From assembly GCA_964644695.1 (NCBI GenBank), contig CAZXWN010000011.1:24366-88365 (forward strand): a stretch of DNA of 64,000 nucleotides, given 5' to 3'. The notes below the pieces were generated by a model, which saw nothing but the letters and a program-made list of their open reading frames with translations, did not search any database and was not told where the DNA came from. The stretch's first letter is position 1. Each line of letters opens with the position of its first letter. Below are positions 35,840-43,881 of this stretch, one piece after another. The stretch comes from CAZXWN01 sp964644695 [NCBI: uncultured bacterium] (GTDB lineage Bacteria; UBP4; UBA4092). A program made the translations under genes and the position numbers.

Positions 35840-36595
35840 TTATGGATTTGTTGTCCAGGGAAGAATGACTTTTCTCCCATCTTCATTTCGAAGCGCTTTC
35901 CGGATTTCTTCAATGCCGGGAGACTCTATCATATAAGACATACGACCTTCGATTTGATGGAGCATGTGGCAATCGCCATTGACCAGCAGGGGCCAATTTT
36001 TCAGATCAGGGTATAAGTCATACCCCGGATTCGGGCTAAACTTTCGATAGACTTCCAGAGCATCCGCCTTAAATCCCGGAGGAATAAATCCCAGGTTCGC
36101 CAGTAAACTATAGGAGGGTCGGTCCACATGAGAAGGGATTGCCAAGCCACCCAGTAAATGAGTTTTATCGATAGCCTCATCCAAAGTCATGTCCGAAGAT
36201 ACCGCCAGCATTTGTGATTCTGACTTAATATAATCTCCGGTAGAATCCACAATGTATTGCGGACCAAAATGGTCTTCATCATTATCAATCTGGGGAAGCG
36301 TCTCATCGACAATGGCCTGCCACTGACGCGCCTGATCCATCGTATCGAACAGGCACAGCAAATGAACTTCTTCACGAGTCTGAAGTTCCATCCCGGGTAA
36401 AACATGGATCCCCGTTCCCTCCGCAGCCTGAATCACAGCGGCAACATTTCGTGTAGAGTTATGGTCTGTTACGGCCAGTAATTGAATCCCCATCTCGACC
36501 GCTTTTTCGATAATCAACGGGGGAATCATTTCCACTTCAGCACAGGGAGAAAGAACCGTATGCAGATGAAGCTCTGCGCGATATTCAGTCATCAT
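35840..36595 (-). CDS. PHP-domain phosphoesterase
   Basis: A 251-residue PHP-fold metal enzyme. Metal-binding motifs: ELHLHTVLSPC (HxH), AVTDHNSTRN (DHN), HVLPGMELQTREEVHLL (E and H), AIPSHVDRPSY and the final VNGDCHML (D-x-H). PHP enzymes of this size hydrolyse phosphate esters of nucleotides or sugars. The context with HATPase and DRTGG genes is conserved across anaerobes, but the substrate is unknown. Middle gene of a three-gene operon. Confidence 0.87.
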   Translation of the reverse strand: MMTEYRAELHLHTVLSPCAEVEMIPPLIIEKAVEMGIQLLAVTDHNSTRNVAAVIQAAEGTGIHVLPGMELQTREEVHLLCLFDTMDQARQWQAIVDETLPQIDNDEDHFGPQYIVDSTGDYIKSESQMLAVSSDMTLDEAIDKTHLLGGLAIPSHVDRPSYSLLANLGFIPPGFKADALEVYRKFSPNPGYDLYPDLKNWPLLVNGDCHMLHQIEGRMSYMIESPGIEEIRKALRNEDGRKVILPWTTNP

Positions 36596-36625
36596 AAGAC
36601 GGGTCTCCGCTAATCAAGACAATCA

Positions 36626-36967
36626 TCAACCAGCCTGGATACCCGATTGAAACATCTCACCCACGACAATGTAGGTTGTTTTTTTCGTCAGTAGAATGGG
36701 AACATCTTCGGAACAAGCCCGTTTCAGAGTTTCTTCATCGGGACGATTTCCTTCTGTCACCACAATGGCAGCCAGCCCCAGAAGACTTCCCACCGCAACG
36801 ATATTCAAATGACTCTGCAAAGTAACCCAGACATAATCTTTCTTTGCTTTTCCCATGGCACAACTTAACAGGTCCGTTGCATATCCACCCTCAACTAACC
36901 GGTCCAGATTCACTCCCGGATTAGCAACTTCCAAATCCAGGTTTTTAATCAACTCTAATAAATTCAT
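36626..36967 (-). CDS. DRTGG domain protein
   Basis: 113 residues from MNLLELIKNLDLEVANPGVN; the start is chosen for GGAG seven bases upstream, while the frame opens at 36991. The pattern RLVEGGYATDLLSCAMGKAK, VWVTLQSHLNIVAVGSLLGL, AAIVVTEGNRPDEETLKRA and IPILLTKKTTY-like end is that of stand-alone DRTGG domains. Single-domain versions are thought to bind a ligand, possibly linked to hydrogenase or phosphotransacetylase regulation. First gene of the DRTGG-PHP-HATPase unit, 30 bp ahead of the PHP gene. Confidence 0.85.
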   Translation of the reverse strand: MNLLELIKNLDLEVANPGVNLDRLVEGGYATDLLSCAMGKAKKDYVWVTLQSHLNIVAVGSLLGLAAIVVTEGNRPDEETLKRACSEDVPILLTKKTTYIVVGEMFQSGIQAG

Positions 36968-37023
36968 TGTCATTCTCCTTCTCGAAATCAAATGACCTTT
37001 TACTACTGACCTGTAATATTAAC

Positions 37024-37060
37024 AAAAAAACCGGAAATCCGTTTGTCGGATTTCCGGTCC
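37024..37060 (-). terminator. Terminator (minus strand)
   Basis: ACCGGAAATCCG and CGGATTTCCGGT arms around five bases; seven Ts follow on the minus strand. Ends the small gene at 37076-37330 and separates it from the DRTGG operon. Confidence 0.88.
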
Positions 37061-37075
37061 TTATCAAAAATCGAG

Positions 37076-37330
37076 TTATACTTGTCCAAACCAATAACCA
37101 TAATTATCATCAGGTTCATCACTTCCATACCGCCGAGTCTGCCGATGATTGACCATACTTTCTAGTTCGAAGATATCGGGCGCATTACTGGTATCCAGTT
37201 CATGCAACGGTTCCCCCAACCGGTCCCGTTCAAACTCCATGGCGATTTCATCGAATTCATCCCGTGGTGGACTTTTCCGTACTGAAATTGAGCCTCGTCG
37301 TTTCACAACTTTGTCTTTTTGTTTTCCCAT
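37076..37330 (-). CDS. Small charged hypothetical protein
   Basis: 84 residues from MGKQKDKVVKRRGSISVRKS, start chosen for GAGGG seven bases upstream (frame opens at 37336). A basic N-terminus (residues 1-20) is followed by an acidic middle (RDEFDEIAMEFERDRLGEP) and an Asp/Tyr/Trp-rich end (YGSDEPDDNYGYWFGQV). No family is recognised; likely disordered. The good ribosome site and terminator support it as real. Confidence 0.6.
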   Translation of the reverse strand: MGKQKDKVVKRRGSISVRKSPPRDEFDEIAMEFERDRLGEPLHELDTSNAPDIFELESMVNHRQTRRYGSDEPDDNYGYWFGQV

Positions 37331-37497
37331 TTTCATCCCTCTTTTTGTAAACTATGGGCCTTTTATCGGGTCTGTACTAAGCCCAGTCCCATCAAGACGG
37401 TTTGAATTTACAACAGTGTTCCACCCTTGTCAAGCCATAAAAACAAAAAAGTGATTAATTATTTTTACAATCAATTTCACTGAATAGAGATTACAAA

Positions 37498-37550
37498 TAA
37501 GAAAACCTCCAGCCTGACAAGCCCTGCCTGTCACACTGGAGGTTTTAATT
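37498..37550 (-). terminator. Terminator of the Asp23/AmaP/DUF2273 operon
   Basis: AAAACCTCCAG and CTGGAGGTTTT arms; T-rich on the minus strand. Confidence 0.8.
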
Positions 37551-37569
37551 TCATTATGTTTTTAATTCA

Positions 37570-37830
37570 TTATTGGTCAGATGAGAATAATCTATCCAAC
37601 ACTTGCCCGACCTGGCTGCGTCGATCGAAATATCGACCCACTAACAAGCCTAGAATAATACACCCGATGAGTATTAAAGTATGCCAAAATCCGAGGAAGT
37701 GAAACAGTAAGCCCATAATAAATCCTACCAACACTCCCATGACCGTTCGGGGGCGATGTAATATCCAGGTAATAATACCTTCTGATATGATGTTCCACCG
37801 TGACCGGCGGAAATAAGGTCCATCCTGCAT
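37570..37830 (-). CDS. DUF2273 family small membrane protein
   Basis: 86 residues with two membrane helices: TVMGVLVGFIMGLLFHFLGF and TLILIGCIILGLLVGRYFDR. The pattern G-x-L-x-G-F...G-F-W-x-T-L...G-x-x-x-G-R/K-x-x-D is that of DUF2273, which is nearly always encoded beside AmaP and Asp23 proteins, as here. Two bases separate it from the amaP stop, so the three are one operon. Likely part of a membrane complex that tethers Asp23 in cell-envelope stress. Confidence 0.85.
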   Translation of the reverse strand: MQDGPYFRRSRWNIISEGIITWILHRPRTVMGVLVGFIMGLLFHFLGFWHTLILIGCIILGLLVGRYFDRRSQVGQVLDRLFSSDQ

Positions 37831-37832
37831 TT

Positions 37833-38450
37833 TTAAAACCCTTTCTCCGCAGTGAATTCTTCATCGACAGCGCGCCGATGTCCTACCCGGCTGGATTGTT
37901 CATCAATCTTAGTAATCAGAAAATCAATAGGGGTGATTTCACGGTCACCAATAGCCTTATAGATTCCCTCGCGAATGGCGATTCGTAACCGTTGACTGAC
38001 TTCAGGGACACTATAATCAGACCAGACCGATACGCGTGCGTAGAGACCCCAGCCACCCTTACGGTTTCGTCTCACGCGGGACCGTATTTCTTTCACACCT
38101 TCAACATTGTGAGCCAGGCGATTTACATAGACTTCAATAGCAGAAACGGATACAGATAATTTCCCATCCGGAGAATCCAGCTTTAGTCGGCGGGCCGCAT
38201 GTTTTTCGGCAATGGAAAGATATACAGTAACAATACTCACCAGTAACAAAGCCAGTCCCACCAGTAAAACACCGATCTTTGTCTGGGAATCTGTCGTCAT
38301 TCGAAGAAGGAAAGCTTCCGCTTGATTCGATAAAGTTATCTGTCCATTCATACCTAAGATATAAACAATGGACAGCCCCGTCAATACAGCTCCAAGAATG
38401 AATACAAACAGGACACAAATTACAGCGGAAAATCGTCTTAAGTTACGCAT
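37833..38450 (-). CDS. amaP: Alkaline shock response membrane anchor protein (AmaP)
   Basis: 205 residues. Two N-terminal membrane helices (FSAVICVLFVFILGAVLTGL and TKIGVLLVGLALLLVSIVTV) followed by a cytoplasmic Asp23-like domain of about 110 residues (SVSAIEVYVNRLAHNVEGVK, GLYARVSVWSDYSVPEVSQR). This layout is AmaP, which binds Asp23 at the membrane in Gram-positive bacteria. It is encoded 17 bp after the Asp23 gene and 2 bp before the DUF2273 gene. The C-terminal tail is basic. Confidence 0.87.
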   Translation of the reverse strand: MRNLRRFSAVICVLFVFILGAVLTGLSIVYILGMNGQITLSNQAEAFLLRMTTDSQTKIGVLLVGLALLLVSIVTVYLSIAEKHAARRLKLDSPDGKLSVSVSAIEVYVNRLAHNVEGVKEIRSRVRRNRKGGWGLYARVSVWSDYSVPEVSQRLRIAIREGIYKAIGDREITPIDFLITKIDEQSSRVGHRRAVDEEFTAEKGF

Positions 38451-38467
38451 AGTCTCACCGGTATTCC

Positions 38468-38884
38468 TTAGTATTTAATTGGTATGCCACTTCCAGCATC
38501 ATCTTCCGATTCAAGAGGTTTATCCACAGGCCGGGAAGGCACCTGAACACCATCGACAATCACATTTACTTCAATCACCGTGAGTCCAGTCATGGCTTCA
38601 ACTTTCTTTTTGACTACCCGTTGGACCTCCATTGCAATTTCCGGGATATTGCGGCCGTACTCCACAACCACAAACATATCAATCGCGGCCTCGCCCTGGC
38701 CAATCTCTACCAGAACCCCTTTTTTCATGGTTTTCTGGCCAAACACTTCAGCAAGGGAAAAACCGCCCCCCATTCCGGCAATACCTTCCACTTCGCTGGC
38801 TGCAATACCAGCAATTATAGCCACCACATCATTATGGATGCGGACACTTCCACCTTCTGTCATTCTGTCTTCAGGAAAAATCAT
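38468..38884 (-). CDS. Asp23/Gls24 family envelope stress protein
   Basis: 138 residues from MIFPEDRMTEGGSVRIHNDV, chosen because AGGAAGG lies 9 bases upstream; the frame opens at 38911. The family core is clear: VRIHNDVVAIIAGIAASEVE, GIAGMGGGFSLAEVFG, IDMFVVVEYGRNIPEIAMEV and VKKKVEAMTGLTVIEVNVIV. Asp23 proteins accumulate near the membrane and respond to cell-wall or alkaline stress. First gene of the asp23-amaP-DUF2273 operon. No direct regulator is visible. Confidence 0.92.
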   Translation of the reverse strand: MIFPEDRMTEGGSVRIHNDVVAIIAGIAASEVEGIAGMGGGFSLAEVFGQKTMKKGVLVEIGQGEAAIDMFVVVEYGRNIPEIAMEVQRVVKKKVEAMTGLTVIEVNVIVDGVQVPSRPVDKPLESEDDAGSGIPIKY

Positions 38885-38959
38885 ACCGTTATACCTTCCT
38901 AAAGGAATCATAATCGGTTTAACTGTTTGGAGTCAAGACAATTCCATCTATTTGTAGAA

Positions 38960-38997
38960 AATAAAAAACCCGCGGTCCGAAGACCGCGGGTTTGGTA
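38960..38997 (-). terminator. Terminator of the porin gene
   Basis: AAACCCGCGGTC and GACCGCGGGTTT, 12-bp arms with a 4-base loop; on the minus strand followed by six Ts (TTTTTTAT). Confidence 0.92.
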
Positions 38998-39019
38998 GCA
39001 CTTAGTGAAGCTTCCTAAA

Positions 39020-40207
39020 TTAGAAGGAAACCTTCATGCCGCCCTTGACCATCCAGGCTTCACCACCACCGATGTTGTCATCAGCGTCGAAGTAGCCAGC
39101 GATCAGCTCAGCAGCAACATTTTCACTGTACTGATAGGAAACGCGGACATCAGCTTCCCAACCGATTTCTTTGTCGGCGAGACTGACGAGCAGACCGTCT
39201 TCATCAGTTGCTAAATAATAATAGAAGTCGGCATCAGCAGCCCACTTTTCAGCAGGTTTGAAACCGGCATTCAGGTTCAGGAACATGACGTTATTGCGGA
39301 GCAGCGCGAAGCTGTCAGCAATGCGGCCATAACCTTTTTCACCGAGGTCGTCCTGGTCACAATGACCGAACGGCTGAATGAATTCGTCGCCAATGTAGTA
39401 GAAGTTGGCACCGATGAAAGGTTTGTATTCACTCTGATTGAAGGTGTAAGCAACGCCAACATAACCGGCGACGTCGGACAGAGTGTCAGCAGTAATAGCG
39501 TTGTCGATGTTGTTGTAGGCTAATTCAGCTTTGTAAGCAAGACCTTCAACTGCTGGGACGGTACCGTTTGCACGGACGCCGATCCAGAGACCATGACCAT
39601 CAAAAGCCTGGACATCAGCATACAGAACATAAGCATCGAGGGTCACACATTCGATGGCTTTGGTGGAAGCGTAGGCACCGAGAACGGTGTAATCATCTTC
39701 CTGAGTCGGGAAAGCTTCAAGCTTCTTCCAATAGAAGAAGTCGACATAGGACGGATCAGCATCCCAAGTCAGTTTGAAACCGTCAACTGGAACGTTGTCA
39801 GGAACGATGAAACCTTCACCGTAACCCTGGACCCAACGACCGGCAACGAAATCAACCGGAGTATCATACATCTTGGCAAGTTTTACATAACCTTCCCAAA
39901 GAACGATGTCGCCAACATAGGTAGGAGCATCGACGCCAACTAAGGCACCGATATTGGTGATGCCAACTCCACCGAAGTCTTTTTTGTACTTCAGGTTGAT
40001 TTTGGCACTGACGTTGTCAGCTAAATCAGTGGTTGCCCACAGATTAACTTCGGAGTCAGTATAGCTATTGTTCAGATCGGCACCAAGAATGTCGACTGAA
40101 GAGTGAATAGCACTAATGTCGATAGAACCACCGAAGTTAACTTCGGAGGCAGCAAATGCACCAGTTGCTAAAGCAGCAACGGCAATAATGGAGAGAAGTT
40201 TTTTCAT
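39020..40207 (-). CDS. Outer-membrane porin-like beta-barrel
   Basis: 395 residues with a classic signal peptide MKKLLSIIAVAALATGAFAA. The mature part alternates polar and apolar residues in many beta strands (SEVNLWATTDLADNVSAKIN, YKAELAYNNIDNAITADTLS) and ends in GGMKVSF with a terminal Phe, as outer-membrane barrels do. The sequence is acidic and rich in Asp, Tyr and Gly. Codon choice is strongly biased, which together with a near-consensus promoter, long structured leader and AAGGGGG ribosome site implies very high expression. It is probably the major porin. It is not an SLH-type porin, as no SLH motif is visible. Confidence 0.82.
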   Translation of the reverse strand: MKKLLSIIAVAALATGAFAASEVNFGGSIDISAIHSSVDILGADLNNSYTDSEVNLWATTDLADNVSAKINLKYKKDFGGVGITNIGALVGVDAPTYVGDIVLWEGYVKLAKMYDTPVDFVAGRWVQGYGEGFIVPDNVPVDGFKLTWDADPSYVDFFYWKKLEAFPTQEDDYTVLGAYASTKAIECVTLDAYVLYADVQAFDGHGLWIGVRANGTVPAVEGLAYKAELAYNNIDNAITADTLSDVAGYVGVAYTFNQSEYKPFIGANFYYIGDEFIQPFGHCDQDDLGEKGYGRIADSFALLRNNVMFLNLNAGFKPAEKWAADADFYYYLATDEDGLLVSLADKEIGWEADVRVSYQYSENVAAELIAGYFDADDNIGGGEAWMVKGGMKVSF

Positions 40208-40243
40208 TTTAAATAAATCCCCCTTAAGGATTTTTAAAAATTT

Positions 40244-40293
40244 GCTCCAAGGGGTTCAGTGACATTTCACTGCACTGAAAATTCCCTGGTAGC
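40244..40293 (-). promoter_or_regulatory. Large hairpin in the porin mRNA leader
   Basis: Inner arms TTCAGTG/CACTGAA extend outward through CCAAGGGG/CCCTGG and GCT/AGC with small bulges. It lies about 35 bases before the start codon and may protect the mRNA or control translation. Confidence 0.55.
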
Positions 40294-40315
40294 ATTAGGA
40301 TCAGCCTGCGACTCA

Positions 40316-40327
40316 GAGTCTAGACTC
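40316..40327. other. Perfect 12-bp palindrome in the porin leader
   Basis: GAGTCTAGACTC, located between the porin promoter and the leader hairpin. Confidence 0.45.
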
Positions 40328-40451
40328 GCTTCCTTACGGCCTGGGGGATTGTTGCACCTCCTTTCGTCGCCAATTTAAAGGTCACGGCCCGGACAATAAC
40401 CTGTTGAGGCTCAGAATAGCAGCCTACACAAATCATTTCACAGACAAAGCC

Positions 40452-40481
40452 ATTCTATATGGATATTTCAAGTTGTGTCAA
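40452..40481 (-). promoter_or_regulatory. Sigma70-type promoter of the porin gene
   Basis: On the minus strand TTGACA and TAGAAT are 18 bases apart. It predicts a leader of about 240 bases. Confidence 0.7.
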
Positions 40482-40940
40482 GCGATTTTTTCAGTTCTTG
40501 CTCATTCTGAAAGAAGAATAAGAAATTCAGATTTCATATAATGACAAGTAATTAGGGAATGCGACACATAGAAAAGCGAGAAGATTCAGTTTATAGATTC
40601 AGGGGAATATGGTCTTTGGAATAATCCAAAAAACAATCCTATTCACTCCATAGATTTTTTTGAGACAACCAGGAATATAAAAAGGGAGTTATGAGAGGGA
40701 CCCGATTCGTTTCTGCTTCGTTCGGTGGACACTCAAAATTATCTGTTTATGCAGGAGATGTCTTGATAACAATCTACTGTCATCCAATGAGTTAGCAATA
40801 TAGAGGCAGTCGGGAACCCCAAATCACAAAAAAAAGATTGGGTGCTCATTTGAAGAAATAAAGCCACTAATAATAAGGTAACCTGTTTTTAATCAATGTT
40901 TTGTCCAAAGTAAAAAGAGGGGGAACTCCAGTCCGGACCC
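40482..40940. other. Gene-free stretch
   Basis: Between the two divergent strong promoters. It has no coding frame of note. It contains only a partial copy of the dispersed repeat at 40697-40732. Confidence 0.6.
40697..40732 (-). repeat. Dispersed intergenic repeat, partial copy E
   Basis: GGGACCCGATTCGTTTCTGC then TTCGTTCGGTGGAC, matching the outer end of copy B (CGACCCGGTTCGTTTCTGCT) but lacking the CACGGA/TCCGTG core. Confidence 0.45.
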
Positions 40941-40969
40941 TTGACAAGAAAGTCCAAATTCTTTATAGT
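40941..40969 (+). promoter_or_regulatory. Sigma70-type promoter of the small lipoprotein gene
   Basis: TTGACA and TATAGT separated by 17 bases, about 95 bp before the ATG; near-consensus. Confidence 0.75.
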
Positions 40970-41063
40970 GTACTAATCAATCCGAAATCCATTTGGAATT
41001 TCGACACGAGGTAAACTTGTGTTTGATCAAGTGAAAGGATTGTGAAAGGGGGTGTACAAAGAA

Positions 41064-41270
41064 ATGAAAAAAATGTTGTCCCTTATCGTTGTGGTCGCTA
41101 TGATGGCCCTGTTCGCTGGTTGCGCTAAGACAGAAGCTCCTGCTCCGGAAGCTCCGGCAGTTGAAGCTCCTGCCGCTGACGCCGCTGTCGACACCACCGC
41201 TGCTGCTCCAGCCGCTGATACAGCTGCTGCCCCAGCCGCTGATGCCGCTGCTGCCCCAGCCACCAAGTAA
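41064..41270 (+). CDS. Small Ala/Pro-rich lipoprotein
   Basis: 68 residues from MKKMLSLIVVVAMMALFAGC; GGGGG lies 11 bases upstream (a GTG at 41052 is possible). The lipobox LFAGC places the lipid-carrying Cys at residue 20. The mature 49 residues are low complexity: repeats of AP/EAPA then DTAAAPAADTAAAPAADAAA, ending ATK. No fold is expected. With its near-consensus promoter it is probably abundant. The C-terminal Lys recalls Braun lipoprotein, which is linked to peptidoglycan by such a Lys, but there is no coiled coil. Confidence 0.75.
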   Translation: MKKMLSLIVVVAMMALFAGCAKTEAPAPEAPAVEAPAADAAVDTTAAAPAADTAAAPAADAAAAPATK

Positions 41271-41468
41271 TTTCTTTTTTAATATGACAAGCCCGTCCCG
41301 GTGCTAATTTATCCGGGCGATTGACATTATTTATTTTTGGTTAATCATGGATTTTGAGGGAAAAGAGGGGGATACGTTTCGTGTCCCCCTTCAATTCCCA
41401 ACACAAAAAGAACAGCACTCCGTTATTGCAAGAGACTGACGATTAGAAAGCAGACAGGGCCGAAACCT

Positions 41469-41963
41469 ATGGCCTCGAAAGTTTGGGTAAAAATCCATCC
41501 CATAACTCCGGACAGTGAGAAACCGCTGCGAACCAATCACGATACAGATTGGCCCAATGCCGGAGATGATTCCAGCCTGAATCTCCTTTTGGATGATTTA
41601 GCCTCCTCTCGAAGAATGTCCATCCCCCGTACTCGGAACTGTTTTGCCCCTCCCATTGATGTTGTAGAATCCGAAAAGGATTATATTATTCGCATGGAGA
41701 TACCCGGCGTTTCACCGGATCATTTCAAAGTGGAGTGGAATGGGTATTCAGTTATTATCCATGGCGAGAGGAAATCTGCTGAACATCCACGCCACACACA
41801 TTACCATCAGTTGGAAATCCATTATGGACATTTTCGGCGTGTCGTTCATCTCCCCCGACACATCGACCGGGATAACACTCAGGCTACCTATGAGTCAGGA
41901 TTTTTAGAAATCCACATCCCCAAGTTAAGTAAGACGCATAATATCCCGATCACCCAAGAATAA
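41469..41963 (+). CDS. Small heat shock protein (Hsp20 family)
   Basis: 164 residues. The alpha-crystallin domain spans about 58-155: PPIDVVESEKDYIIRMEIPG, FKVEWNGYSVIIHGER, and the signature ATYESGFLEIHIPK. A short C-terminal tail carries the NIPIT (I-x-I type) motif used for oligomer contacts. The N-terminal arm of about 55 residues is longer than average and rich in Ser and Asp. It holds unfolding proteins in the cytoplasm. No CIRCE or other heat-shock operator is seen upstream. Confidence 0.9.
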   Translation: MASKVWVKIHPITPDSEKPLRTNHDTDWPNAGDDSSLNLLLDDLASSRRMSIPRTRNCFAPPIDVVESEKDYIIRMEIPGVSPDHFKVEWNGYSVIIHGERKSAEHPRHTHYHQLEIHYGHFRRVVHLPRHIDRDNTQATYESGFLEIHIPKLSKTHNIPITQE

Positions 41964-42001
41964 CCTTCTTTTAGAGCGGCATCGTTTATAATTAATTCCA
42001 T

Positions 42002-43600
42002 ATGAATCGTCGTATCTGGATTATTTTATCCGTTTGTTTGATTGTTCTATCCCTGGGTCTTCGGATGTATCATCTGGCCGACCGTCCCTACCATCACGAT
42101 GAGAGTCTCCATGCCTTTTACAGTTGGGTACTGATGGAAGAAGGGGAATATCGTTATAACCCGATGTTGCACGGTCCATTTCTGTTTTACACCAACTCTG
42201 TTGTGTTCAAGGTATTGGGCGATTCCGACTGGACAGGCCGGCTGTTGCCGGTTTTATTGGGGACAGGGTTAGTTGTATTAATATTGGGAATGTCTCCCTG
42301 GCTAGGCAGATGGGGGGCCCTGTCAGCGGCTTTGATGATGGCTATTTCTCCCAGTTTTCTCTATTTTTCCAGATTTTTACGAAATGACATTTATATATGT
42401 TTCTGGTGGGTATCCATTTTGGTTTGTTTACTTCGCTTTTTCCGAAACAAAAATCCCTTATGGTTTTATCCCATCATGGCCCTGATTGCTCTATCCTTCG
42501 GAACTAAGGAAAATACCTGGTTTGTCGGGTTTTCTTTTGTGAGTTTCGGAGTTATGTGGTGGGTTATTCAACACTGGGCAAAGAAGGATTATCTGGAAAG
42601 TATAAAAACATTCATTGTCCAATATTGGAAACATCTGTTGGGTGCATGTGTTGTCTTCTGGGTTATTTATATGCCTCTGTTCACTGTCTTTTTCAAGTAC
42701 CCCGGTGATTGGAACGGATTTGCCACGGGCATCAAATATTGGTTGGCCCAACATCAGGAGAACCGAATAGGAGCACCCTGGTGGTACTATCTGCCTTTAC
42801 TGGGAATATATGAGTTTCTTGCAGTGATTGGGGCTGGAGCAGGTTTGATTTGGCTGCGGAAATACCGAATCAAACAAACCCTTCCTTTATTTTTAGGGTG
42901 GTGGGCACTGACAGGATTAATTTTGTATGGGTGGGCAGGAGAGAAAGTACCCTGGTTGATGCTGCACATCGCACTCCCGATGATACTTATTACAGGGTGG
43001 TGGATAGGCAGGTTGATTGAAGGAGATTACTGGATGACTCTCATTCTCCTATTTCCACTATTCACACAGACAGTCCATTCTACGGTGATGGCCAATTACC
43101 TTTACCCAGCCATCCGCCCCGATTTGATTCCCAAGCAACCTAAAGCCGAATTGATTTCTTATGTTCAGACGACTTATGATGTCCCGGAATTAGTCAAAGA
43201 AATCCAACGATTAAAAATCGGCAAGCCTAAAGAATACCCCTTAACCATATTGGTTACTGGAGAGGCTGCATGGCCACTTCAGTGGTATTTACGAGGAGAC
43301 AAACAGGTTTCTTATGCAGATGAGATTGGTTTTAACACTCCATCACATGATGTTGTGATTGGAGATTTTTCCAGTTATGAAGTGGATATCTCTTTACTGG
43401 GATATCGATATTATCCCAAGGTGTATCATTTGCGGGCGTGGTGGCCACAGAGATCCATGAGGTCTGATACGGGAATCATTCCTGCTGTCCGGGAATTAGC
43501 CCAAAAAGCGGGATTAAGGGATATCGCCCGGTATGCGATTTATCGGGATATTTATGAGACGCCAGGGTCTACCAAGGTAATACTCTGGGAAAGACGCTAA
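42002..43600 (+). CDS. TIGR03663-like membrane glycosyltransferase (ArnT/PMT-type)
   Basis: A 532-residue protein with about ten to twelve membrane helices. The first extracytoplasmic loop carries YHHDESLHAFYSWVLMEEGE, with the acidic pair expected to be catalytic in GT-C enzymes, followed by NPMLHGPFLFYTNSVVFKVL. This opening is the pattern of the TIGR03663 family. Further helices include WGALSAALMMAISPSFLYFS and PLLGIYEFLAVIGAGAGLIW. The C-terminal 130 residues are soluble (TILVTGEAAWPLQWYLRGDK). It likely moves a sugar from a lipid donor to an exported acceptor. Confidence 0.82.
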   Translation: MNRRIWIILSVCLIVLSLGLRMYHLADRPYHHDESLHAFYSWVLMEEGEYRYNPMLHGPFLFYTNSVVFKVLGDSDWTGRLLPVLLGTGLVVLILGMSPWLGRWGALSAALMMAISPSFLYFSRFLRNDIYICFWWVSILVCLLRFFRNKNPLWFYPIMALIALSFGTKENTWFVGFSFVSFGVMWWVIQHWAKKDYLESIKTFIVQYWKHLLGACVVFWVIYMPLFTVFFKYPGDWNGFATGIKYWLAQHQENRIGAPWWYYLPLLGIYEFLAVIGAGAGLIWLRKYRIKQTLPLFLGWWALTGLILYGWAGEKVPWLMLHIALPMILITGWWIGRLIEGDYWMTLILLFPLFTQTVHSTVMANYLYPAIRPDLIPKQPKAELISYVQTTYDVPELVKEIQRLKIGKPKEYPLTILVTGEAAWPLQWYLRGDKQVSYADEIGFNTPSHDVVIGDFSSYEVDISLLGYRYYPKVYHLRAWWPQRSMRSDTGIIPAVRELAQKAGLRDIARYAIYRDIYETPGSTKVILWERR

Positions 43601-43881
43601 TCAAATAAAAGCCGCTTTCCCACAAATCGGGGAATGCGGCCGAGAGATACCGGACGAACCGGTATCGGATTAATCTTTTGGATTCGGAACGATTTCTGTA
43701 TTCATCCCATTTTAGTTCCTTTTCTTATCATAACCTATATTCAGTTAAATCCAACCTCTATTTTGAAATGATTATTCATAGCTTATGCGTGGCAGCTCAC
43801 CCCGAAGCAATCATTTCCGCATATAATGATTATTGGTTTATTCAGAATGATAAGCCCATTTATAAAGGAGTTTGAATAGAA

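Noticed and set aside
40208-40440. Known riboswitch (cyclic-di-GMP, cobalamin) in the porin leader
   Set aside because: None of the conserved core bases I know for these classes can be found.
41400-41468. CIRCE operator before the Hsp20 gene
   Set aside because: No TTAGCACTC-N9-GAGTGCTAA-like dyad is present.
43678-43875. 65-codon plus-strand frame before the HIT gene
   Set aside because: TTG start, no ribosome site, low-complexity Ser/Tyr composition.
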